Source: a virus. From it: a DNA stretch of 22,996 bases. The stretch lies in the IMG/VR virus record IMGVR_UViG_3300018055_000012, positions 1 to 22,996 of that record. The stretch is one strand, 5' to 3'. Below are positions 1-7,579 of the stretch, one piece after another. Position 1 is the first letter of the stretch. The number at the start of each line of letters is the position of its first letter. The notes beneath the pieces were generated by a model. That model saw only the letters and a program-made list of their open reading frames with translations, searched no databases and was not told where the DNA came from. Position numbers and translations under genes: made by a program.

Positions 1-1
1 C

Positions 2-37
2 CTACGTGCATCTTTTGCCTATGTGAATTATGCCTGA
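2..37 (+). CDS. Possible 3' end of an upstream gene (small terminase?)
   Basis: Frame 2 is open from the window edge and ends at a TGA at 35-37, reading LRASFAYVNYA. This would overlap the large terminase start by 8 nt, in the style of the other junctions here. Another frame ends at 24-26, so the assignment is uncertain. A small terminase is expected immediately upstream of the large one, which is the only support for the product name. Confidence 0.25.
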   Translation, partial: LRASFAYVNYA

Positions 38-1643
38 CGCCGTCGTCGTCCCATTGAAACGTGATCGGCGAGGGGGCTGGAACCGGAACGCACCGACCCG
101 TCACGATGGCGCCATAGCGAAACCGTTACCATCGAGAAATCCGATTCGGTTCATCAACCGCCTCACGCATACGAAAGGCGCCTTCGGGGGTCAAACATTC
201 AAGCTGCGCCGCTGGCAGGTGCGCATCCTCAAGAAACTGTTCAAAAAGAGAAGCGACGGGCTGCGGCAGTACCGCACGTGCCTGTTGATGCTGCCGCGCA
301 AGAACGGCAAGACGGAGCTCGCGGCGGCGATTGCGCTCTATGGGCTGCTGGCCGATGGCGAGATGGGCGCGGAGGTGTATTCAGCGGCCTCCGACCGGGA
401 TCAGGCCGGTCTGGTTTTCGCCGTGGCTGCCCAGATGGTCAGGAACGATCCGAAGTTGGACGCGGCCTGCTACATCGTCGAATCCCAGAAAAAGATCGTC
501 CATCGGAAGAGCGGCAGCTTTTACCGGGCGATCTCGGCCGACGCGTACAGCAAGCACGGTTTCAATGCGTCGATGGTCATCTATGACGAGCTCCACGCCG
601 CGCCAGATCGCCGACTGTACGACGTGCTGTCGACATCGATGGGCGCCAGGCGACAGCCGCTGCTGCTCGTGATTTCGACCGCCGGCTACGATCGCCATTC
701 GATTCTCTGGGAGCTGTACGCGCACGCGAAGAAGGTGCAGGAGCGGCCCGCGATGGACCCCTCGTTCCTCCCGATTCTCTACGAGGCGCCCGATGGGGCC
801 GACTGGACGAAACGGCGCGTCTGGCAGCAGGCCAACCCGGCGCTCGGGGACTTCCGGTCGCTCGAGGAGATGCAGATTCTCGCGTCACGGGCCATGCAGA
901 TTCCCGCGCAGGAAAACAACTTCCGCCGGCTGTATCTGAACCAGTGGACCGAGCAAGCCTCGCGCTGGATTCCGCTGTCGGCCTGGGACGCCTGCCTGGC
1001 GCCGATCGTGCGGGCGAGCCTGGCCGGCCGGCGCTGCTACGTCGGGATGGACCTGAGCACGACGACCGACCTGACGGCCCTCGTGGCGGTCTTTCCCGAC
1101 GAGCTCGGCTTCGACGTCCTGGCCCAGTTCTTCGTGCCCGAGGAGCGGATCCTGGAACGGTCCCGGCGGGATCACGTCCCGTATGACGAGTGGGCGCGGC
1201 AGGGGTTCCTGACGGCGACGCCTGGCGCGGTCGTCGATTACGACATCTTGCGCCAGGTCCTGCGACAATGGGCCGCGGAGTTTGCCCTGCAGATGGTCGC
1301 CTTCGACCCGTGGAACGCCACCGACATGGTCTCGCGCCTGCAGCAGCAGGACGGGCTGGCCTGCGTTTCGATGCGCCAGGGCTTCGCGTCGCTCTCGGCG
1401 CCGACCAAGTCGCTCGAGGGGGCGATCCTCGGCCGCCGGCTGCGCCACGATGGACATCCGGTCCTGCGCTGGAATATCAGCAACGTCGCCGTCGAGACCG
1501 ACTCGGCGGGCAACATCCGCCCGCACAAGACGCTCTCGACCGAGCGTATCGACGGCGTCGTCGCCCTCATCATGGCGGTCGACCTGATGAACCGCCAGGC
1601 GGCGGCCGCGGCGCCGAGCTACCAGATGCTGGTCGTCGGATGA
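30..1643 (+). CDS. terL: Terminase large subunit (HK97/Terminase_1 type)
   Basis: This is the ATPase-nuclease motor that packages DNA into the prohead. The 537 aa length is normal for the family. Visible motifs are a Walker A-like loop LPRKNGKT (residues 88-95), Walker B MVIYDE (182-187, with acidic D186-E187), the coupling motif ISTAGY (215-220), and nuclease-domain acidic residues around D341 (GMDLS), D426 (FDPWN) and D509 (RIDGV). The N-terminal 35 residues are basic and poorly structured. The stop overlaps the next start. It is followed by capsid and portal genes, as in HK97-like siphophages. The ATG at 30 has no strong ribosome binding site and is probably translated by coupling to the preceding gene. 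Confidence 0.96.
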   Translation: MPDAVVVPLKRDRRGGWNRNAPTRHDGAIAKPLPSRNPIRFINRLTHTKGAFGGQTFKLRRWQVRILKKLFKKRSDGLRQYRTCLLMLPRKNGKTELAAAIALYGLLADGEMGAEVYSAASDRDQAGLVFAVAAQMVRNDPKLDAACYIVESQKKIVHRKSGSFYRAISADAYSKHGFNASMVIYDELHAAPDRRLYDVLSTSMGARRQPLLLVISTAGYDRHSILWELYAHAKKVQERPAMDPSFLPILYEAPDGADWTKRRVWQQANPALGDFRSLEEMQILASRAMQIPAQENNFRRLYLNQWTEQASRWIPLSAWDACLAPIVRASLAGRRCYVGMDLSTTTDLTALVAVFPDELGFDVLAQFFVPEERILERSRRDHVPYDEWARQGFLTATPGAVVDYDILRQVLRQWAAEFALQMVAFDPWNATDMVSRLQQQDGLACVSMRQGFASLSAPTKSLEGAILGRRLRHDGHPVLRWNISNVAVETDSAGNIRPHKTLSTERIDGVVALIMAVDLMNRQAAAAAPSYQMLVVG

Positions 1644-1816
1644 AGCGCCCCGGCCGGCCCCCACTCGCCCGCGATGATGCCTCGGTGGCGATGAGTTTCC
1701 GTATGCCCGCCAAACAGTACGACCTGGCCCAGAAGCAGGCCACCGAGGCGAGAATGTCGCTCTCGGAGTGGTTACGGCGCGTCGTCACACGGACCGTGCG
1801 CGAGCGGTCGCGCTGA
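1640..1816 (+). CDS. Small ribbon-helix-helix-like DNA-binding protein
   Basis: This 58 aa gene starts at the ATG overlapping the terminase stop (ATGA). A much longer frame starting at 1190 runs through the terminase gene and is not credible. The protein has a basic, proline-containing N-terminus, then a short strand (residues 17-21, AMSFR), a helix (PAKQYDLAQKQATEA), a turn and a second helix (SLSEWLRRVVTRTV). This layout matches Arc/CopG ribbon-helix-helix proteins. The likely role is DNA binding, perhaps regulating or assisting late functions; its partner and target are unknown. No regulatory site was recognised beside it. Confidence 0.7.
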   Translation: MKRPGRPPLARDDASVAMSFRMPAKQYDLAQKQATEARMSLSEWLRRVVTRTVRERSR

Positions 1817-1846
1817 CGGGTTGTGCACCCGCCCTGTCACACGGGG
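1817..1846 (+). other. Two small adjacent hairpins upstream of the capsid gene
   Basis: CGGGT and ACCCG (1817-1831) form a 5-bp stem. A 6-bp stem with one wobble pair (1832-1846) follows directly. There is no T run, so these do not look like a terminator. They lie in the only 84-nt gap between the terminase-side genes and the capsid gene, and could act at the RNA level or be chance in GC-rich DNA. Confidence 0.25.
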
Positions 1847-1900
1847 TTCTGAACACAGAAATCAGCCGGCGCGCCTGGAACGCGATGAACTACCTGGGCC

Positions 1901-3742
1901 GTGGAACGGGCGTACGCACTCCTCGAGGTCAAGACGGTCGAACCGTCGCGCCGGATGATCACCGGCATCGCCTCGACGCCCGAGGTCGACCGCCAGGGCG
2001 ACATCTTCGACCCGGCCGGCGCCACGTTCCGTAATCCCGTCCCGCTCCTGCTCCATCACGACACCGAGCGGCCGATCGGGACCGCGCATCTCTCGGTCAC
2101 CCCCGCCGGCATCACGTTTGATGCGACCTTTCCGAGCGTTGACGAGGCCGGCCCGCTCAAGGCGCGCATCGATGATGCCTGGCAGTGCCTCAAGGCCGGC
2201 GTCATCTCGGGCGCCTCGATTGGCTTTCGCGTCCTCGATGGCGGTGTGCAGTACCTCAAGGGCGGCGCCCGCAAGCTCGTCAAAACGGAGATCTGCGAGC
2301 TGTCGCTCGTCACGATTCCATCCAACGCCAGCGCAACCATTCGCCTCGTGAAGTCACTCGCGGCGCCGCGCCGCATGGAGCAACCTATGAAGCCGACGAT
2401 CTCGGAGCACATTCAGAACCTGGAAAACAAGGGCGCGGCGGTGGAGAGGCGGATGGCTGAGATCATGGAAACCACCGCCGTCGACGGGCAAACGCTACAG
2501 CCCGACCTGGCCGCGGAGTATGACGGCCTGGCGCTCGAGCTGAAGAGCATTGATGCCGATCTGGGCCGCTGGCGCGACCTCGAGAACCTGCAGATCAGGG
2601 CCGCCGTGCCGGTCCCGGCCTCGCCGGTGCTCCGGCCCTATCCCGTGATTTCTGTGAAGTCCAACTTGCCGCTGGGAACGGCGTTCATCCGCGCGGCCTG
2701 CGCGAAGCTGATCACCAAGGGCACGGACGTCAGCGCGGTCGCCTACGCGGAAGATCGCTGGAAGGATTCGCCGGAGGTCGCGCTGTACCTCAAAGCCGCC
2801 GTGGCGCCTGGGACGATCACGGATGCGACCTGGGCGGCGCCGCTGGTCAACCAGAACATCGCCAACGAGTTCATCGAACTGCTGCGGCCGGCCACGATCT
2901 TGGGCAAGATCCCAGGGTTCATCCAGGTACCGTTCAATACGAAGGTATCCGGGCAGACGGCTGGTGGCACGTACGGCTGGGTGGGTGAGGCGAAGCCCAA
3001 GCCTGTCAGCAAGCTCGCGTTTTCCTCCACGTCGCTGGGGATCGCGAAGGCCGCCGGCATTATCGTCATCACGCAAGAGCTCGCGCGGCTGTCTTCCCCG
3101 AGTGCCGAGGCCCGCGTACGTGATGACATGGTGAAGGGGATCGCGCAATTCCTCGATGCGCAGTTTATCGATCCGGCCGTCGCGGCGGTCGCGGGCGTCA
3201 ATCCGGCGTCGATCACGAATGGCGCGCCGACCGCGGCGGCCACCACGAACCCGCTCGCCGACCTCATCAGCCTGATTGCGCACTTCACCGCGAACAACAT
3301 CGCCGTCGGCGGCGTGACGTTCATCATGTCGGCGTCGAACGCGCTCTCGTTGTCGTTCCGCACAAACCTGGACGGGTCGCCTGAATTCCCCGGCATCACG
3401 GTCGACGGCGGCACATACAAGGGCCTCACGTTCATCACGAGCCAGGCGGCTGGCGCCAACGTCATCGCGCTGCAGCCGGGGCTGATTCTCTACGCGGACG
3501 ATGGCGGCGTCACCATCGACGCCTCACAAGAGGCGTCGGTGCAAATGGATAGCGCGCCGGCGTCGCCGGCCGATGCGACCACGGTGTACGTCTCGCTCTG
3601 GCAGACCAACATGATCGGCCTGCGCGCCGAGCGGTACATCAACTGGCAGAAGACCAACGCCAACGCGGTCAAGTACCTGACGGCGACCGCCTGGCCCGCG
3701 CCGACTGGCGCCGAACCGCCAGCCGCGCGCAGCAAGGGCTAA
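1901..3742 (+). CDS. Prohead protease fused to HK97-fold major capsid protein
   Basis: One 613 aa frame carries two proteins normally encoded separately. Residues 1-155 form a U35-type prohead protease: LLHHD (His52/53), ISGASIGF with the likely nucleophile Ser104, and the ELSLVTIPSNASA block (132-145). Residues from about 165 form the capsid protein: a helical scaffold-like delta region to about 235, then the HK97 fold. The protease normally removes the delta region during maturation. The GTG at 1901 has no good ribosome binding site. No stop codon separates the halves, and an internal ATG at 2387 is preceded by GGAG, so free capsid protein may also be made. Confidence 0.92.
   Translation: MERAYALLEVKTVEPSRRMITGIASTPEVDRQGDIFDPAGATFRNPVPLLLHHDTERPIGTAHLSVTPAGITFDATFPSVDEAGPLKARIDDAWQCLKAGVISGASIGFRVLDGGVQYLKGGARKLVKTEICELSLVTIPSNASATIRLVKSLAAPRRMEQPMKPTISEHIQNLENKGAAVERRMAEIMETTAVDGQTLQPDLAAEYDGLALELKSIDADLGRWRDLENLQIRAAVPVPASPVLRPYPVISVKSNLPLGTAFIRAACAKLITKGTDVSAVAYAEDRWKDSPEVALYLKAAVAPGTITDATWAAPLVNQNIANEFIELLRPATILGKIPGFIQVPFNTKVSGQTAGGTYGWVGEAKPKPVSKLAFSSTSLGIAKAAGIIVITQELARLSSPSAEARVRDDMVKGIAQFLDAQFIDPAVAAVAGVNPASITNGAPTAAATTNPLADLISLIAHFTANNIAVGGVTFIMSASNALSLSFRTNLDGSPEFPGITVDGGTYKGLTFITSQAAGANVIALQPGLILYADDGGVTIDASQEASVQMDSAPASPADATTVYVSLWQTNMIGLRAERYINWQKTNANAVKYLTATAWPAPTGAEPPAARSKG
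2377..2389 (+). promoter_or_regulatory. Internal ribosome binding site and start for capsid protein
   Basis: GGAG at 2377-2380, a 6-nt spacer and ATG at 2387-2389 lie in frame inside the protease-capsid gene, at the domain boundary (residue 163, MKPTISEH). Initiation here would give a 451 aa capsid protein, supplying many capsid subunits per protease. This is inferred from sequence spacing only. Confidence 0.5.
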
Positions 3743-3747
3743 GCCGC

Positions 3748-5061
3748 GTGGGCGTGCTCGCGTCGATCCGCTCGTCGCTACGCGCGGTCTTCGCCCCTGG
3801 CGCGTCATCGCCAGCCGGGGGCGCAGGCGCCTGGATGCCGATTGTCCACGAGCCCTATACCGGCGCCTGGCAGAAGAACGACGAGCTCCGGCTCGAGACG
3901 GCCCTCGGCAATCCGACCGTCTTTCGCTGCGTGTCGCTCATCGCTTCCGATATCGGGAAGCTACCGCTGCGGCTCGTCGCCGTCGATGCCAATGGAATTT
4001 GGCACGAGACGACGAGCCCGGCGTTCTCGCCGGTGCTGCGCGTGCCGAATCGCTACCAGACGCCGCAACAGTTCTTCGAAGTCTGGATGTTCAGCAAGCT
4101 GCTCTGGGGCAACACCTACGTGCTGAAGGATCGCGACCAGCGCGGCGTCGTCACGGCGCTCTACGTGCTCGACCCGTGCCGCGTGAAGCCGCTCGTCGCG
4201 CCCGATGGCAGCGTCTACTACGAGCTCCAGACCAACGACCTGGCCGGGATCCCGAACGCGGGCGGCCAGGTAGTCGCGCCCGCCAAGGAAATCATTCACG
4301 ACCGCTGGAACTGTGCCTTCCATCCGCTGGTCGGCCTCTCGCCGCTCTACGCCTGCGGCGGGGCCGCCAGTCAAAGCCTCGCGATGCAAGCGTCCAGCAC
4401 GGCCTTCTTCTCGGGCGGTGGCCGGCCGAGTGGGATGCTGACGCCGCCGGCCGGGGCGCCGTCGATGGACCAGAAGACCATCGAGCGCATCAGCGAGAAG
4501 TGGAACAACCTTGGGTCGAATCGGACGGCCATCCTCGGCGACTTCCTGAAGTACGAGCCGATCGGCAGTTCTGCGGCCGACTCGCAATGGATCGATCAGA
4601 TGGGCTGGACGGCCAAGACGATCGCGGGCTGTTTCGGCGTGCCGATCTCGATGGTCGACTCGAGCCAGCAGCCGCCGTACGCGAACAATGAAGCCTCGAC
4701 GCTGCAGTATCACTCGCAGTGCCTGCAGACGCACCTGACGGCCATCGAGGGCGCGCTCGATGGCGGGCTCGAGCTCCCGGCGCCCTACGGGACCGAGTTC
4801 GACCTGGACGACCTGATCTGGATGGACACGGCGACCAAGACGAAGGCCGCGCACGATGCGATCAGCGCCGGCGCGATGTCGCCGAATGAAGCGCGCCTCA
4901 AGTACTTCGGGCTCGGCCCGGTGCCGGGCGGCGACTCGCCGTACCTCCAGCAGCAGTACTACTCGCTCGAATCGCTCGCCATGCGGGATCTGGGTGTCCC
5001 GGCGCCGCCGGCGGCCCCCCTGCCGGCGGTCGTCGCGGCGCCCGCGGAGAGCCAGCCGTGA
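3748..5061 (+). CDS. Portal protein (HK97 family)
   Basis: The dodecameric portal forms the DNA entry vertex and joins head to tail. The 437 aa length is typical of the HK97 portal family. Recognisable blocks include NPTVFRCVSLIASDIGKLPL (55-74), a family hallmark, the WGNTYVL segment, HDRWNCAFHPLVGLSPLY, and FGVPISMVD near residue 310. The C-terminal 25 residues are Ala/Pro-rich and likely disordered. The GTG start lies 5 nt after the capsid stop. The stop overlaps the next gene. The position between capsid and connector genes is usual for this portal, although the portal often precedes the protease; here the protease-capsid fusion comes first. Confidence 0.95.
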   Translation: MGVLASIRSSLRAVFAPGASSPAGGAGAWMPIVHEPYTGAWQKNDELRLETALGNPTVFRCVSLIASDIGKLPLRLVAVDANGIWHETTSPAFSPVLRVPNRYQTPQQFFEVWMFSKLLWGNTYVLKDRDQRGVVTALYVLDPCRVKPLVAPDGSVYYELQTNDLAGIPNAGGQVVAPAKEIIHDRWNCAFHPLVGLSPLYACGGAASQSLAMQASSTAFFSGGGRPSGMLTPPAGAPSMDQKTIERISEKWNNLGSNRTAILGDFLKYEPIGSSAADSQWIDQMGWTAKTIAGCFGVPISMVDSSQQPPYANNEASTLQYHSQCLQTHLTAIEGALDGGLELPAPYGTEFDLDDLIWMDTATKTKAAHDAISAGAMSPNEARLKYFGLGPVPGGDSPYLQQQYYSLESLAMRDLGVPAPPAAPLPAVVAAPAESQP

Positions 5062-5402
5062 CGCTGACCTTCTCGCGTGTCACGCTCGCCGGCCCGCTCT
5101 GGACGACCGAGGAGGTCAAGGCGATCCAGTTGCGCATCACCGACGCGGCGCACGATGAGGACGTCGCCGAGAAGCTGGCGACGGCGCAGGAAGCGGTGCT
5201 CGCGTACCTGGGGCCCTCGGCCGACGAGACCTGGACGCCGGTCACCGCCCCCATGGCGGTCAAGCACGCGATTCTGCTCATGACGGTGCACTACTACGAG
5301 CACCGCGGCGACGATCTCGGGCAACTGCGGCCGGATGAGGCCGTGATCTGGAAGGAGCTCCGGAACCTGCTCGCGATGTATCGCGATCCGGCGCTGGCCT
5401 GA
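5058..5402 (+). CDS. Head-tail connector protein (HK97 gp6-like)
   Basis: This 114 aa mostly helical protein fits the connector ring that sits under the portal. It has the usual architecture: an N-terminal helix beginning TTEEVKAIQLRI, a second helix DEDVAEKLATAQEAVLAYL, then PMAVKHAILLMTVHYYEHR, a phrase very characteristic of gp6-like connectors, and a C-terminal NLLAMYRDP segment. The GTG start overlaps the portal stop (GTGA), implying translational coupling. The identification rests on motif memory and on position between portal and head-closure genes. Confidence 0.85.
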   Translation: MTLTFSRVTLAGPLWTTEEVKAIQLRITDAAHDEDVAEKLATAQEAVLAYLGPSADETWTPVTAPMAVKHAILLMTVHYYEHRGDDLGQLRPDEAVIWKELRNLLAMYRDPALA

Positions 5403-5404
5403 TC

Positions 5405-5683
5405 ATGGGGATCGGCGCCTACCGGCATCGCGTGACGTTGCAGACCACGGGCGGGGATCCGCTGGTCCCGGCGGCGTGGTACTGCGCGGTCCAATCCCAG
5501 GGGATGATGGCCGGCGAGGGCCTGGCGGCGTTTGTCGTCCGCGGCGCCTTTCATCCGGAGATCACCCTCGAGACGCAAATCCATCACGACGGCCGGCTGC
5601 TGCAAGTCCAGGGCATCAATGACGTCGACGACCGGCACGTCGAACTGGTGCTCTCGGCGGTCGAGGTCCGCGGCCGTGCGTGA
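5405..5683 (+). CDS. Head closure / head-tail joining protein
   Basis: This 92 aa beta-rich protein begins MGIGAYRHRVTLQ, the typical opening of head-tail joining proteins of the SPP1 gp16 / phage_H_T_join group (GxxRHRVxLQ). The end, HVELVLSAVEVRGRA, fits the final beta strands. It would close the portal channel after packaging and form the interface for the tail. It starts 2 nt after the connector stop and overlaps the next gene. The protein is slightly shorter than the roughly 105-110 aa common in the family. Confidence 0.82.
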   Translation: MGIGAYRHRVTLQTTGGDPLVPAAWYCAVQSQGMMAGEGLAAFVVRGAFHPEITLETQIHHDGRLLQVQGINDVDDRHVELVLSAVEVRGRA

Positions 5684-6107
5684 CAACGCGCTGGAAATCA
5701 AGGGCCTCGAGGAGCTCCGAGAGGCGCTGAAGAAGCTGCCGCCCGAGCTCGTCACCGAAGGCGGCGCGATCGTCCAGGCCCACGCGGCCGAAACGGCGCG
5801 GCTCATCGAAGCGTCGTATCCGGTCGGGCCGACCGGCAACCTCAAGTCCCACGTCGTGATGGATGTCCAGACGGATGCCGTCTCGGCCGTGGCGCGGGTC
5901 CGGTCGACCGCGAAGCACGCCTGGATCTTCGAACACGGGACCAAGCAGCGGGCCTGGAAGTCGAAGCCCGACCGCACCACGGGCACGATGCCCCAACACA
6001 AAAATACGGCCTCGTTCGTCGACATCGCGGTACGCCGACGCGCCTTGATGACGGCCGCCCTGATCGAACTGGTAGAACGCGCCGGTCTCACCGTGAGCGG
6101 CCGTTAA
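5676..6107 (+). CDS. HK97 gp10-like tail-completion protein
   Basis: This gene starts at GTG 5676, which overlaps the previous stop; a longer frame from 5532 lies inside the upstream gene and is not credible. The 143 aa protein reads LEIKGLEELREALKKLPPEL at its N-terminus, the signature opening of gp10-like proteins, followed by a helix, the segment YPVGPTGNLKSHV, and a beta region with AKHAWIFEHGTKQR (the family's characteristic ...EfGT block). It is expected at the tail terminator or neck and acts in head-tail joining. Its place just before the tail tube gene is standard. Confidence 0.88.
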   Translation: MRDNALEIKGLEELREALKKLPPELVTEGGAIVQAHAAETARLIEASYPVGPTGNLKSHVVMDVQTDAVSAVARVRSTAKHAWIFEHGTKQRAWKSKPDRTTGTMPQHKNTASFVDIAVRRRALMTAALIELVERAGLTVSGR

Positions 6108-6142
6108 GGCATTCACCGACTGCATTCCATAGGAGCCTGACC

Positions 6143-6769
6143 ATGCCCGCACCCGCCGCACCCGTCAACAATCCCGGTACCCACGGTAAAGAGGGCATCG
6201 TCGCGCTGAAGATGAACTCGGGCGACGCCTATGTCGCCATCGGGAACATCTCCGACTGGACCTTGAACATGGCCAAGGACAAGGTCGAGACGACCTCCCT
6301 GGGCGATTCCAACAAGCGGTACGTGATGGGCCTGAAGGACCTGTCCGGCTCGTTCACGGCGTTCGGCGATCGGATTACCGACGTCCTCTTCGACGCGGCC
6401 GATACCGATCTCGGCTGCTTTCTCGCGTTCTATCCGTACGGCGTGCTGTCGGCCCAGTCCTGGGAAGGGCCGGCGCATCTGGACGCCTCGATCAAGGGCG
6501 GCGTGACCTCGGCCGTCACGATCGACGCGACGTTTGTCGCTAACGGCGCCTGGACGCGGACCTCGATGGTCGCGGCCACCGGCGCGAATGGCGTGAGCTC
6601 GCCGGGCTCGTTCACGCCCGCGGGCGCGATGGCGCCGGCGAACCTGGCCGCCATGGGTAGCATCGTCGCGGCCCCGGCCACGGCCTGGCCGGCCGGCACG
6701 TACGTCAAGCTCGGCGATGGCAGCAGCGCGCACTGGAACGGCACCGCCTGGGTCGCTGGCGTCGCCTGA
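6143..6769 (+). CDS. Major tail tube protein
   Basis: This 208 aa protein polymerises into the siphovirus tail tube. The first 140 residues match the tail-tube beta-sandwich pattern: IGNISDWTLNMAKDKVETTSLGD is a typical N-terminal block (conversion of a spacer strand followed by ETTS), then YVMGLKDLSGSFTAF. Residues from about 150 are Ala/Gly/Pro-rich and end in a small repeat-like module with WPAGTYVKLGDGS and HWNGTAWVAG, probably exposed on the tail surface. GGAG lies about 9 nt upstream of the ATG. It precedes a small tail-region gene and the tail chaperone. Confidence 0.88.
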   Translation: MPAPAAPVNNPGTHGKEGIVALKMNSGDAYVAIGNISDWTLNMAKDKVETTSLGDSNKRYVMGLKDLSGSFTAFGDRITDVLFDAADTDLGCFLAFYPYGVLSAQSWEGPAHLDASIKGGVTSAVTIDATFVANGAWTRTSMVAATGANGVSSPGSFTPAGAMAPANLAAMGSIVAAPATAWPAGTYVKLGDGSSAHWNGTAWVAGVA

Positions 6770-6775
6770 TCCGCC

Positions 6776-7054
6776 GTGGCCATCACGGGGCAACGGCATC
6801 GGATCGTCATCGAAGGCGTGGCGGCGACGGTGAGACTTGGGTATCACCACGCCGCCACGCTCGGCGCGTGGAAGGTCGAGGGCGACTTCTTCATCGCCGC
6901 CGTCGAGACCGTCGATGGCTTCCGGATCACGCAGTCGCCGCTGACCCTCGAGATCCAGAACGCCGACGGCATCCCCACCAGGCGGCCGCTCGGCGATGTC
7001 ACCGTCTACCAGGGGCAACTCTCGGCCCGGCTATTACCGAAACAGGAGCGCTGA
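6776..7054 (+). CDS. Small tail-region protein of unknown function
   Basis: A 92 aa beta-rich protein (RHRIVIEGVAATVRLGY, then LEIQNADGIPTRRPLGDV) starting at GTG 6776, 6 nt after the tail tube stop, and ending immediately before the chaperone start. I do not recognise a family. Its position between tail tube and tail assembly chaperone suggests a tail assembly or minor tail component, but nothing in the sequence proves it. Confidence 0.7.
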   Translation: MAITGQRHRIVIEGVAATVRLGYHHAATLGAWKVEGDFFIAAVETVDGFRITQSPLTLEIQNADGIPTRRPLGDVTVYQGQLSARLLPKQER

Positions 7055-7480
7055 ATGGGATCACGGTACCGTCGCCAGGAAGAACTGCGGATCGACATCT
7101 CGGAGGGGGACTGGCTGCTCGTGCGCAAACACCTGACGGCCGGCGAGGAGCGGGACGCCCAGGCGCGCGTCATCAAGACCGGCTCATTCAAGCAGGGCGA
7201 GAAGCCCGAACTCGACCTCGAGCACCTGGGCATCAGCCAGGCCGTGAGCTACCTGATCGACTGGTCGATCACCGACGCCGACGACAAGCCGATCCGGATT
7301 CGCGATCAGTCGTACGCGTTCGTCGCCGCGGCGCTCCGGAACCAGACGCCCGAGAGCCTGCGCGAGATCCTCGACGCCATCCAGGCGCACGATGGCGCGA
7401 TGTCCGCTGAGCGGGAGATCCAAAAAAAAGACCGGGCTGGCGAGACCGCACCCTCTCTGACCTCCACATCTGTCGGGTGA
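7055..7480 (+). CDS. Tail assembly chaperone, short (G-like) product
   Basis: This 141 aa protein sits directly between tail proteins and the tape measure gene, the fixed position of siphovirus tail assembly chaperones. It is charged and helical with a beta-rich N-terminus (ELRIDISEGDW), and its central segment QAVSYLIDWSITDADDKPI resembles gpG-type chaperones. The chaperone coats the tape measure during tail assembly and is not part of the virion. Near its 3' end it contains a run of eight A (7422-7429) that would allow a -1 shift into a hidden frame ending at 7578. The short form ends at TGA 7478-7480. Confidence 0.85.
   Translation: MGSRYRRQEELRIDISEGDWLLVRKHLTAGEERDAQARVIKTGSFKQGEKPELDLEHLGISQAVSYLIDWSITDADDKPIRIRDQSYAFVAAALRNQTPESLREILDAIQAHDGAMSAEREIQKKDRAGETAPSLTSTSVG
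7423..7429 (+). promoter_or_regulatory. -1 ribosomal slippery heptamer (A AAA AAA)
   Basis: In the chaperone reading frame the codons are CAA AAA AAA GAC, so a heptamer of the X XXY YYZ form (all A) is correctly phased for a simultaneous -1 slip. The shifted frame stays open for 49 codons. This is the standard way that siphophages make the G-T fusion, so the site is probably functional. I did not identify a specific downstream stimulatory structure. Confidence 0.85.
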
Positions 7481-7578
7481 TGGGCTGGACGTACGACGAG
7501 CTGCTCGAGCTGCCCGTCGACGTCTACGGGGTGCTCGTCGACGCCTTGAACGAAGAAGCCGCGCGCAGTCGAAAGTGA
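7429..7578 (+). CDS. Tail assembly chaperone frameshift extension (T part)
   Basis: After a -1 slip the ribosome reads 49 codons from 7429 to 7575 and stops at TGA 7576-7578, just 1 nt before the tape measure start. The fusion would be about 174 aa. The extension contains DLHICRVMGWTYDELLELP and VYGVLVDALNEE, the pattern usual for the T segment of tail chaperones. The fusion form binds both the tape measure and tail tube subunits during assembly. An ATG at 7480 overlapping the G stop could alternatively start a 32 aa protein, but the frameshift explanation fits the conserved arrangement better. Confidence 0.8.
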   Translation, partial: RPGWRDRTLSDLHICRVMGWTYDELLELPVDVYGVLVDALNEEAARSRK

Positions 7579-7579
7579 C

